Of a stretch of DNA of 46,199 bases, positions 8,726-15,652 are shown piece after piece (positions within the stretch are counted from its first letter, which is position 1; the number at the start of each line of letters is the position of its first letter). The stretch spans positions 17,175 through 63,373 of the forward strand of contig DBZJ01000109.1 of NCBI GenBank assembly GCA_002311635.1, in the 5' to 3' direction. Position numbers and translations under genes: made by a program. The notes under the pieces are model-generated. The model was not told where the DNA came from, did no database searches, and worked only from the letters and a program-made list of their open reading frames with translations. Source of the DNA: Syntrophaceae bacterium UBA1163. GTDB taxonomy: Bacteria; Desulfobacterota; BSN033; UBA1163.

Positions 8726-8962
8726 ATGAAGTGTTATGTCTGTGCAAAACAGGGAGTCGATAAAGATGCCGTGGCCATCTGTATCGTCTGTGGGATGGGA
8801 CTCTGCGCGGGGCATGCCTTTAAGGAGGAGTTGTTGGTGAAGGATATCATCGATTGGGGGTTTGGAGAGGAACAGATCACCTATCCCCACACCCTCCCCC
8901 GGTTCATCTGTGCGGAATGCAAGCTGGCCATCGAACAGAGGAAAAAGGTGGAGAGGAGATGA
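8726..8962 (+). CDS. small Cys-rich zinc-binding protein, DUF2180-like
   Basis: A 78-residue protein with pairs CYVC (residues 3-6), CIVC (19-22), C..GH (about 27-30) and CAEC near the C-terminus, enough ligands for two zinc sites. The layout resembles the small DUF2180 family found in archaea and deltaproteobacteria. A strong Shine-Dalgarno (AGGAGGAAGAG) precedes ATG 8726. It stands alone, about 100 bases before the receiver-domain gene. No molecular function is established for the family that I know of. Confidence 0.75.
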   Translation: MKCYVCAKQGVDKDAVAICIVCGMGLCAGHAFKEELLVKDIIDWGFGEEQITYPHTLPRFICAECKLAIEQRKKVERR

Positions 8963-9065
8963 ATAACGTTTCGAGTTGAGGGTCCGGAGTTTAGGGTTTA
9001 AAATGTAAAAAGTAAGTGTTGCCCAGAAAAGGGTTTTTTAAAAGAAGGTTAACAATAATATTCTT

Positions 9066-9434
9066 ATGAAGAAAAAGATTTTGGTCGTTGAGGACGAGGA
9101 AGGTTTGAGGCTTCTTTACAAAGAGGAACTCGAGGCGGAGGGATATGAGGTTCTTACAGCCGGCAACGGAAGAGAAGCCATTCAACAGTTGGAGACAGGG
9201 AGACCCGATCTGGTCATTCTCGACATTGTCATGCCTGTGATGGATGGCATGGAGGCCCTGGGCCGGATTGTCGGCAAGGAGAGGAAGGTCCCCGTCATCC
9301 TCAACACCTCTTATTCGAGGTATCAAGAGGATTTTATGAGTTGGGCAGCCGATGCCTACGTGACGAAGTCCGCTGACCTCACGGAATTAAAAAAGAAGAT
9401 CGGAGAACTCTTAGGGAAAGGTAAGGCCCGTTGA
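9066..9434 (+). CDS. stand-alone response-regulator receiver domain
   Basis: A 122-residue CheY-like protein made of a single receiver domain with no output domain. The acidic pocket is VVEDEE (residues 7-12), the phosphoacceptor is Asp53 in LVILDIVMPVMDG, the switch Thr/Ser lies in NTSYS (about 80-84), and the conserved Lys is about residue 101 (VTKSAD). It overlaps the start of glgC by four bases, so the two are co-transcribed. No histidine kinase is encoded nearby, so its partner is elsewhere. It may act by protein contact. Confidence 0.93.
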   Translation: MKKKILVVEDEEGLRLLYKEELEAEGYEVLTAGNGREAIQQLETGRPDLVILDIVMPVMDGMEALGRIVGKERKVPVILNTSYSRYQEDFMSWAADAYVTKSADLTELKKKIGELLGKGKAR

Positions 9435-10636
9435 AAAAAATCTTGGCCATGATTCTGGCAGGAGGCCGGGGGGAAAGGCTCTATCCCCTCACCCGGGATC
9501 GTGCCAAGCCCTCTGTTCCTTTCGGCGCCATTTATCGGATCATCGACTTCACCCTGTCGAACTGCCTTAATTCCGACATCCGCCGCATTTATGCCCTAAC
9601 CCAGTATAAATCAATCTCCCTCAATCGCCACATCCAATTAGGGTGGAACATCCTTTCAGCCCCCCTGGGAGAGTTCATCGAAGCGGTCCCTGCGCAGCAG
9701 AGAATTGATGAGCACTGGTATCAGGGGACAGCCGATGCGATCTTTCAAAACATCTACACGCTGCAAGAGGAAAGACCCGACCTCGTGCTCATCCTCTCGG
9801 GCGATCATATCTATAAAATGGATTATCGTAAGATGATCGCCTTCCACCTGGAGAGAGGGGCGGATCTGACGGTGGCGGCTATCCGGATGGATCGAAACCT
9901 TTCCAGAGAATTTGGTGTGGTCGAGGTGGACGGGGATTGGCGGATGATTGGATTTCAGGAGAAGCCCGAAGAGCCCAGAACGATTCGCGGAGACTCCGAG
10001 GGGATCCTGGCCTCCATGGGAATTTATGTCTTCAATACCGAGTTGCTGGTCAGACGATTGATCGAGGATGCTCGATCCGATTCGAGCCATGACTTCGGTA
10101 AGGACATCATTCCCGTGATGATCGGAAAGGATCAAGTCTTCGCCTTTGACTTCAGACAGGGAGATTGCGAGGATACAGGGTATTGGAGAGATGTGGGGAC
10201 GATCGACGCCTACTACGAAGCGAACATGGATTTGATCTCCGTCACCCCGCAGCTCAATCTCTATGATCCTCAGTGGCCTATTCTGACCTACCAGCTCCCT
10301 TGTCCGCCGGCAAAAACCGTGTGGATTGAGGAGGGAAGAGTGGGGGCAGCTCTTAACTCGATCATTTCGAACGGCTGCATCATCAGCGGCGGAAATGTCA
10401 AACGATCCATCCTCTCGCCCAGGGTGACGATCCACAGTTTTGCAGAGGTCGAGGATTCCATTCTCCTGGAGAGGGTGGATGTGGGAAGGAACGCGAGGAT
10501 CAAGAGGACGATCATCGACAAAGAGGTACAGATTCCTCCGGGGACGGAGATCGGCTATCATTTGGATGAAGACGCAAAGCGGTTCACGGTGACCGCCTCG
10601 GGAATTGTGGTGGTCCCCAAAGGGATGAAGCTTTGA
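9431..10636 (+). CDS. glgC: glucose-1-phosphate adenylyltransferase (ADP-glucose pyrophosphorylase)
   Basis: A 401-residue enzyme that makes ADP-glucose from glucose-1-phosphate and ATP, the committed step of bacterial glycogen synthesis, in the cytosol. The nucleotidyltransferase signature MILAGGRGERLYPLT and the PFGAIYRIIDFTLSNC segment are typical GlgC, as are the QGTADAIFQN and LSGDHIYKMDY motifs. The C-terminal third is a left-handed beta-helix with hexapeptide-like repeats. The length fits the bacterial family. The start is TTG 9431, overlapping the receiver-domain stop by four bases. Coupling to a receiver gene hints at regulated carbon storage (inference). Confidence 0.95.
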   Translation: MKKILAMILAGGRGERLYPLTRDRAKPSVPFGAIYRIIDFTLSNCLNSDIRRIYALTQYKSISLNRHIQLGWNILSAPLGEFIEAVPAQQRIDEHWYQGTADAIFQNIYTLQEERPDLVLILSGDHIYKMDYRKMIAFHLERGADLTVAAIRMDRNLSREFGVVEVDGDWRMIGFQEKPEEPRTIRGDSEGILASMGIYVFNTELLVRRLIEDARSDSSHDFGKDIIPVMIGKDQVFAFDFRQGDCEDTGYWRDVGTIDAYYEANMDLISVTPQLNLYDPQWPILTYQLPCPPAKTVWIEEGRVGAALNSIISNGCIISGGNVKRSILSPRVTIHSFAEVEDSILLERVDVGRNARIKRTIIDKEVQIPPGTEIGYHLDEDAKRFTVTASGIVVVPKGMKL

Positions 10637-10687
10637 TGGTAATATTTCGGGTTTCCGATGTAAGATTTCAGATCCAACATCATAAAC

Positions 10688-10843
10688 CTAAAATCTAAGG
10701 TCTAAAATATCAGTGATGTTGATCTCCAGCATCTTTACGGAGGCGAGGATTCGTTCTGCATTCCGGTTCACCGCCTGAATCCCACCCGAGAGGTGTTTTA
10801 ATTCCTGAGATGCTTTTTTGATAGCCTTAATTCGTGTATCCAT
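10688..10843 (-). CDS. small hypothetical protein (51 aa), helical
   Basis: A short frame with ATG at 10843 and TAG at 10688 encodes 51 residues beginning MDTRIKAIKKASQELKH. It is rich in Lys, Ile, Leu and Asn and probably forms one amphipathic helix or a coiled coil. A weak Shine-Dalgarno (AGAGAGAT) lies upstream, and the frame is 106 bases downstream of the CoA-ligase gene on the same strand. I do not recognise it. The rest of the 10637-10949 gap holds only AT-rich sequence. Confidence 0.4.
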   Translation of the reverse strand: MDTRIKAIKKASQELKHLSGGIQAVNRNAERILASVKMLEINITDILDLRF

Positions 10844-10949
10844 CTTTTTTATCTCTCTTTGGTTCAATTACAGCCTCCTTTTACGAATTACCCGAATGCT
10901 AACGACTTCACCCAATTCGGTTTATTTGCCATATCCGTTGTCATCCGTT

Positions 10950-12302
10950 CTATTCGTATTTTTTTCTCAGGTCTTTGAATCGTTTGGCTTTGACCTCGTA
11001 ACGAGGCAAGGAATTGTACGGATGAACTTCGATATTGTAACCCAGATTTGTTTTCAGTCGAAGTTGATCTTTCAGCCGTGCAAGGATGGGCTCACGATTC
11101 TTTTCTTCTTCCGGTAAAATTTCGATCTTGAGTGTAATGTCGTCGAGATCTCCTTTCTTCGTAACCACCACCTCAAATTCATCGCTAAGCCCTTTGATAG
11201 AACGAACTACTTCTTCAATCGCTGGTGGGGCCAGCAAAACACCTTTGATTTTGGTAATATCATCCGCCCTTCCAACAACCCCTCCCTGAATGATACGGAA
11301 TGTCCTTCCACAAGGACAGGGTTCTTTTGACCATTCTGCTACATCCTTGGAGTCAAACCTGATGCAGGGCTGAGCCATCCGGTCAAGGGCAGTAATGACG
11401 ATCTTTCCCCTCCGGCCCGGTACTTCGATGATCTCTCCTGTTTCAATATCCTCTAACTGGGTGAGAAACAGGGCCTCGTTGACATGAAGGCCCCCTGGTT
11501 GGGCCGTACATTCAAACCCCCACGCCCCGATCTCAGTAGCCCCCACATGGTCATAGACCTTCGCCCCCCAGGCCTCTTCCATCCTCTGCTTTGTAGAGGG
11601 GATGCTTGCGCCCGGCTCGCCTGCACAAGTGATCTTTCTAATGGTGAGATCCCGGGCTGGATCAATGCTCAGCTTCTTCTTGGCGGTATCGGCCATCCCC
11701 AATACGTAAGTTGGAGTTGCCATCATGGCAGTGGCCCGAAGCTCCTGGATCTTTAAGATTCGAGCTTCTGTGTCCAGGACTCCACCCGGAACAACTTCAC
11801 AACCAATTTTTTCAGCCGCATAATGGCCTGCCCAGAAGGCGACAAAGATATTATATCCGAAGGGAAGGAATACTCGGTCCGTTTTCCGATAACCTTGTCC
11901 ATAGAGAATATAAGCCCAGGATTCAGACCACCATTCCCAGTCCTGCCAGGTATCGGGTTGATAAACCGGTGTGCCCGTTGTTCCGCTGGTCTGTCGGAAC
12001 TCGGTGACCTCTTCCAAAGGGACGCAGAGGGCATCCCCATAGGGAAAGGGATCCTTCCTCTGAATATCTCTCATCATCGCCTTCTCCACTTTGGGGACCT
12101 TTGCGATATCCTCATAGGATTTGATATCCTCAGGTTTAAATCCCGCGTCTTGATAAAGCTTTCGATGGAATTTTGATTTTTTGTGGGCCCACTCTACAAT
12201 CTTTTTAAATTTTTTGAGTTGAAGATCTCTCAGTTTCTCCAGTGGAAGAGTCTCCACAATCGGATTCCAATACAGATCCTTTCGATTTGAAAATGTCTTC
12301 AT
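10950..12302 (-). CDS. phenylacetate-CoA ligase-type (PaaK family) acyl-CoA synthetase
   Basis: A 450-residue adenylate-forming enzyme joining a carboxylic acid to CoA at the cost of ATP. The P-loop-like motif is QTSGTTGTPVYQ (about residues 104-115), the adenine-binding motif is DHVGATEIGAWGFE, the hinge region is GRADDITKIKGVLL, and the C-terminal Lys region is LPRYEVKAKRFKD, all typical of PaaK rather than larger acetyl-CoA synthetases. PaaK relatives act mainly on aryl or arylacetic acids; the substrate here is not determined. A good Shine-Dalgarno precedes ATG 12302. It ends a run of minus-strand catabolic genes that includes the phenylphosphate-synthase-like pair, supporting a role in aromatic acid activation (inference). 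Confidence 0.87.
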   Translation of the reverse strand: MKTFSNRKDLYWNPIVETLPLEKLRDLQLKKFKKIVEWAHKKSKFHRKLYQDAGFKPEDIKSYEDIAKVPKVEKAMMRDIQRKDPFPYGDALCVPLEEVTEFRQTSGTTGTPVYQPDTWQDWEWWSESWAYILYGQGYRKTDRVFLPFGYNIFVAFWAGHYAAEKIGCEVVPGGVLDTEARILKIQELRATAMMATPTYVLGMADTAKKKLSIDPARDLTIRKITCAGEPGASIPSTKQRMEEAWGAKVYDHVGATEIGAWGFECTAQPGGLHVNEALFLTQLEDIETGEIIEVPGRRGKIVITALDRMAQPCIRFDSKDVAEWSKEPCPCGRTFRIIQGGVVGRADDITKIKGVLLAPPAIEEVVRSIKGLSDEFEVVVTKKGDLDDITLKIEILPEEEKNREPILARLKDQLRLKTNLGYNIEVHPYNSLPRYEVKAKRFKDLRKKYE

Positions 12303-12331
12303 TTTCTCCCTCTTTCCCTTCCCCTGCCGGA

Positions 12332-12913
12332 CTATGTATATGGAAGAAATTCTTTGCCGAAAATTCCTTGGCCTATTTCCATTTTTAGGGTGGCACTGGC
12401 AATTTGTATGGCCTTTACATCTCTTAAGTAACGCTCTAAAGGAAGCTCTCTTGAATATCCTAGGCCTCCGTAAACATCCATCGCATCGTTCACCACTTTA
12501 TAGGCGGTTTCCCCTCCGATCAAATTCGCCATCGCTGCCCAGATGGAGGCTTCCACAGCATTTTTCTGGATCAAGTGGAGAGCCTGATAGCAGGTCAGCC
12601 TTGCTGCTTCAAGGGAGGTGAAATCCTCCACTAATTTAAATTGTACTCCTTCGAATTTGCCCAATGGCTTTCCGAACACCTCTCTTATCTTGGCATATTC
12701 CACAGCTTCTCCTAAAGCCTGCCTGGCCGTCCCCAAAGCGATCAGACCCGAAAGAGCCCTTTGTTCCAGTACGGTGGTCTTCAGCATGGATAAGGCGCTG
12801 TTCTTTTCCCCAATCAGATTTCCTGCTGGGACTTGAACATCACAAAAAGCGATGTTTCCCCATTTGGTTGCTCTCCATCCGAAACCTTGAAGCCGCTGGA
12901 TATCTATTCCCGG
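12332..12913 (-). pseudogene. acyl-CoA dehydrogenase remnant (C-terminal half only)
   Basis: About 193 residues of acyl-CoA dehydrogenase can be read from 12913 down to 12332. They start mid-domain at PGIDIQRLQGFGWRATKWG, continue through the helical C-terminal domain (TVLEQRALSGLIALGTARQA), and end with YGGLGYSRELPLER and YLRDVKAIQI. Functional enzymes have about 380 residues, so the N-terminal and most of the middle domain are missing. There is no start codon with a ribosome site before the homology; the first ATG (12787) is internal. The remnant begins directly after, and in the same frame as, the stop of the HD-domain gene, suggesting a deletion joined the two. It lies 29 bases before the CoA ligase. 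Confidence 0.8.
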
Positions 12914-13483
12914 CTATGGCTTATCTTTTTTTCTTAGTAAGATTTCTTTCTTAGCTAACCCCATTCCCGTCGGTGTGAGAAACCATTGCTCAATGCTTGC
13001 TTCGAGAAAAATAAGATAATCCCGGCGTAGAATATGGAACCGATCCAGATCAATGGCCATTCCTTTTTGAGAATATCGCCATAATTTATCGGCGTCCTTA
13101 ACAACCCGGTCATTCCAGGAAATCGGTCTCTTCCTTGAATCGTGTCCTTTAATGATTTGACAGATCTCCTCTTTTTTTGGGGAGGGATAGTACAATTTCT
13201 CTAAGATGCTCTTGGCTATTCTTGCTCCCTCTCGTTCGTGCAACCTTGTTAATTTAGGATTGGATGGGTTTGGGCCAAAAGCCGTGAGCTGCAGGGGTTC
13301 TGGAAGAGTCTTCCACCCCACATCATGGAGAAGGATGGCAGGAATGACAACCTCTTCTTCCCCTTTTTCCGATTTTAAAAGTTTTAGGGCATACCGGAGT
13401 GCAATCTTAGTGTGGATGAGGTTTTTTCGAGTACGGAGGAAGGGTTTAGCACACTCAAAAATTTTCTGGTAAATCGGTTTCAT
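12914..13483 (-). CDS. HD-domain phosphohydrolase-like protein
   Basis: A 189-residue protein with the HD superfamily metal-binding pattern: an early His (LIHTKIALRYA), the His-Asp pair in AILLHDVGW (about residues 53-54), a middle His (IKGHDSRK) and a late Asp (VVKDADKLWRYS). HD proteins cleave phosphate esters or nucleotides; this one's substrate is unknown. A Shine-Dalgarno GGAAGG lies just before ATG 13483. The stop (TAG at 12914-12916) is followed in frame by the acyl-CoA dehydrogenase remnant, so the natural 3' end may have been altered by the same deletion. Confidence 0.8.
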   Translation of the reverse strand: MKPIYQKIFECAKPFLRTRKNLIHTKIALRYALKLLKSEKGEEEVVIPAILLHDVGWKTLPEPLQLTAFGPNPSNPKLTRLHEREGARIAKSILEKLYYPSPKKEEICQIIKGHDSRKRPISWNDRVVKDADKLWRYSQKGMAIDLDRFHILRRDYLIFLEASIEQWFLTPTGMGLAKKEILLRKKDKP

Positions 13484-13514
13484 CCTTCCAGCTTTAAATT
13501 TTCAACTCCGAACT

Positions 13515-14174
13515 TTAGAACCCCTTCATCATTTTTTCCAGAAGATAAGGAAGTTCTATACGGCCGGTTGGAGCGAGGATGCGGTTGCTATAGTCGGTTA
13601 CATATTTGGATATCAATATCTTTGTAATTCGTTTGTATTCATCACTTTCAAGAGCCTTGGCAATATCGACAATACTTCTCGCGGTTCCTTCTGCAACGAT
13701 ATAAGGACCAGGTCCTATTACGACCTGCCATCCCCCTGTTATCTTTATACCCAGTTTTTCCATGGTCGGAAGATAATCCTTCGTGATAAACTTTGTATAT
13801 TCCTTCTCTTTCCCGGGGATGATATTAAAATATTGGTTAAATTTCCACACCCTCAATTGAATCGTATAGTTATCTGTTTTCACTCTGCCAGTGGGTTTAA
13901 GAATTCTGCTACAATAGTTTAAGACATAACACTGGACCTGAGCGGTTACCTTCTCATACTCTTCTGTTTCCATGGCCTTTTGGAGTTTTTGCAACGAATC
14001 CACTGTCCCCACTGAGATGACCCTGGGACCTTCTCCGACCACCACATGAAATCCTCCCACTGGATTGATGCTAATTTTTTTCATGGTCGGGATATAATGA
14101 TTGATGGCAAATTGTGTATATTCTTCTTCTTTCCCTGGGATGATGTCCCAGTGTTGATTAAACAAAAAGATCAT
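13515..14174 (-). CDS. tandem-duplicated dimeric alpha-beta-barrel (NIPSNAP/ABM-like) protein
   Basis: A 219-residue protein made of two similar halves of about 105 residues. Both contain FNQ(H/Y)..IIPGKE(K/E)EYT, then (Y/D)(I/L)PTM.K, then GG(F/W).VV.G.GP and end with SRIL(K/A)PTGR. This is the ferredoxin-like fold of dimeric alpha-beta-barrel proteins; the duplication would let one chain form the barrel. No catalytic residues are recognised. It lies between another such protein (14192) and the HD gene, with a strong Shine-Dalgarno (GGGAGGAG). A role in binding a small hydrophobic or aromatic compound is possible but not shown. Confidence 0.65.
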   Translation of the reverse strand: MIFLFNQHWDIIPGKEEEYTQFAINHYIPTMKKISINPVGGFHVVVGEGPRVISVGTVDSLQKLQKAMETEEYEKVTAQVQCYVLNYCSRILKPTGRVKTDNYTIQLRVWKFNQYFNIIPGKEKEYTKFITKDYLPTMEKLGIKITGGWQVVIGPGPYIVAEGTARSIVDIAKALESDEYKRITKILISKYVTDYSNRILAPTGRIELPYLLEKMMKGF

Positions 14175-14191
14175 CTTCTCCTCCCTGAAGA

Positions 14192-14512
14192 TTAAAATAG
14201 ACGAAGAATGATGGGTTCTGAGCTGGCAGTCACCTCATACGATTTCAGCACCGGCTCCCCGGCATACATATTCTTGAACTTGGCGACTAACTTTTCGTAA
14301 TCTCCACTCCTCTCATAGGACTCCAAATTTGCCTTTGTATCCCACGCCGTGAGAGAAATCCCGTCATCCTTATTGTCGAGAGACTCAAGGAGGTGGACAA
14401 AGCGGATCCCTTTGTGGTTTTTGTGGGCAGAGATCACCTCTTTGTTGTAAAGTTCACGGAGCTCCGGCATCTTCCCTGGCTTTAATTTGAAAAAAGTCAT
14501 TCGGACGTACAT
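14192..14512 (-). CDS. ABM/dimeric alpha-beta-barrel domain protein
   Basis: A 106-residue protein with the layout of antibiotic-biosynthesis-monooxygenase-like proteins: an N-terminal strand (YVRMTFFKLKPGK), a helix ending in a 'HKGIRFVHLLES' strand, then DGISLTAWDTKANLE before the last helix. Such proteins dimerise and may be cofactor-free oxygenases, decyclases or binding proteins. In an anaerobe an oxygenase role is unlikely. A strong Shine-Dalgarno (AAGGAGGAT) precedes ATG 14512. It sits 17 bases upstream of the duplicated relative at 13515, in the same operon as the PEP-synthase-like pair. Confidence 0.75.
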   Translation of the reverse strand: MYVRMTFFKLKPGKMPELRELYNKEVISAHKNHKGIRFVHLLESLDNKDDGISLTAWDTKANLESYERSGDYEKLVAKFKNMYAGEPVLKSYEVTASSEPIILRLF

Positions 14513-14571
14513 CTTTTATCCTCCTTACCTTAAAGGTCGCTAAGAGCATACTTCGCAGCCTAAAACAAGAG

Positions 14572-15594
14572 CTATTTGAATAACCGGGTCATGAGATCGA
14601 TGATATAATCGGCATCGTTCCCCTTCTTCTTTACAGACTTGGCAGGTCTCGCCTGGACAAAGAAGAGGTTCTCCGGAAACGGAAGATCGAGATCGATGAC
14701 CCACTCGATATCCTGAGGGACCCCATAATGTTCCTCGACCTGCTTGCATATCCTTGCAATCTCCCGTACCTCTTCATCAACGAGAATAGAAAGCCTCTTC
14801 TTCTCTTCCGGGATGTCAACCGAAGCCGTTCCCTTATCGCTGTAGACCACCATCTTTGTCTTCTCGGCCACCGTTCTCTCTATGTCCAGGGTTTCTTTAT
14901 CCACGATATAGCTATCGGGGTTTACCTCTCCACTCACCACGCTCTCCCCTAACCCCCAGTTTCCCTCGATGATGATCTTGGACGTATCTCCTGTCGTGGG
15001 GATGACCGTTAAGACCACGCCTGCACACTTGGCGTTCACCATCTTTAAAACGGCAACGCCAATAGGGGCCCAATCAATAGGAAGTCCCTGCTGGAAGCGG
15101 AAGGAGATGGCTCGAGCGGTAAAAGCGCTTCCCCATACCTGAATGATCTTTTTGACCATTTCCTCGGCACCCTTCACGTTGAGATAGGTTTCCATTTGCC
15201 CGGGCATGCTTACCGCTCCACTTGACCGGACAGCAACGGAGAGATCAGCCAATCGACAATCCTCACACAGCTTTTTATAATGAGCGATTAGCTCCTCTTT
15301 CATCTTCGACGGCATCTCTTTTCGTTCGATGATGCCTCTGATCACCCTGCTCGCTTCCAACTCCTGGGCCACATCCTTTGTATCCCCAAATTCCCTCCTC
15401 ACATATTCTTTGATCTCTTCACCGGCCCCTGTCTCCTTCATGAACATCCTATAGCCGTCCACCGAAATGGCAAAACCAGGAGGAACGCGCAGGCCGATCT
15501 TGGTCAGCTCTCCCAGATTTGCACATTTTTTCCCAACAGAATCGTTCGCCTCTTTACCCAACTCCCCGAACCAGTAAGTCCATTTTTCACCCAT
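14572..15594 (-). CDS. PEP-synthase N-terminal (ATP-binding) domain protein, phenylphosphate synthase subunit 2-like
   Basis: About 340 residues corresponding only to the ATP-grasp nucleotide-binding part of PEP synthase/pyruvate phosphate dikinase. Motifs include VGKKCANLGEL, GLRVPPGFAI, VAVRSSGAVSMPGQMETYLN and the FVQARP end segment. The phosphohistidine and PEP-binding domains are absent; the former is supplied by the neighbouring gene at 15653. In Thauera aromatica, phenylphosphate synthase is split the same way: a protein of about 40 kDa resembling this part and one of about 70 kDa with the phosphohistidine. I prefer ATG 15594 (Shine-Dalgarno GAGGG); the longer frame from 15645 would run through a perfect hairpin. 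A PEP-synthase-like partner for another acceptor is the alternative. Confidence 0.8.
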   Translation of the reverse strand: MGEKWTYWFGELGKEANDSVGKKCANLGELTKIGLRVPPGFAISVDGYRMFMKETGAGEEIKEYVRREFGDTKDVAQELEASRVIRGIIERKEMPSKMKEELIAHYKKLCEDCRLADLSVAVRSSGAVSMPGQMETYLNVKGAEEMVKKIIQVWGSAFTARAISFRFQQGLPIDWAPIGVAVLKMVNAKCAGVVLTVIPTTGDTSKIIIEGNWGLGESVVSGEVNPDSYIVDKETLDIERTVAEKTKMVVYSDKGTASVDIPEEKKRLSILVDEEVREIARICKQVEEHYGVPQDIEWVIDLDLPFPENLFFVQARPAKSVKKKGNDADYIIDLMTRLFK

Positions 15595-15614
15595 CGGTTT
15601 GCCCTCGTGGTAAC

Positions 15615-15640
15615 GCCCTGCACCCAGCATGGTGCAGGGC
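15615..15640 (-). other. perfect intercistronic hairpin
   Basis: GCCCTGCACC (15615-15624) and GGTGCAGGGC (15631-15640) form a perfect 10-bp stem with a 6-base loop. It lies between the stop of the phosphohistidine-subunit gene and the preferred start (15594) of the ATP-binding subunit. There is no U-tract, so it is more likely an mRNA-stability or translation element than a terminator. Confidence 0.65.
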
Positions 15641-15652
15641 ATCATCCAATTT

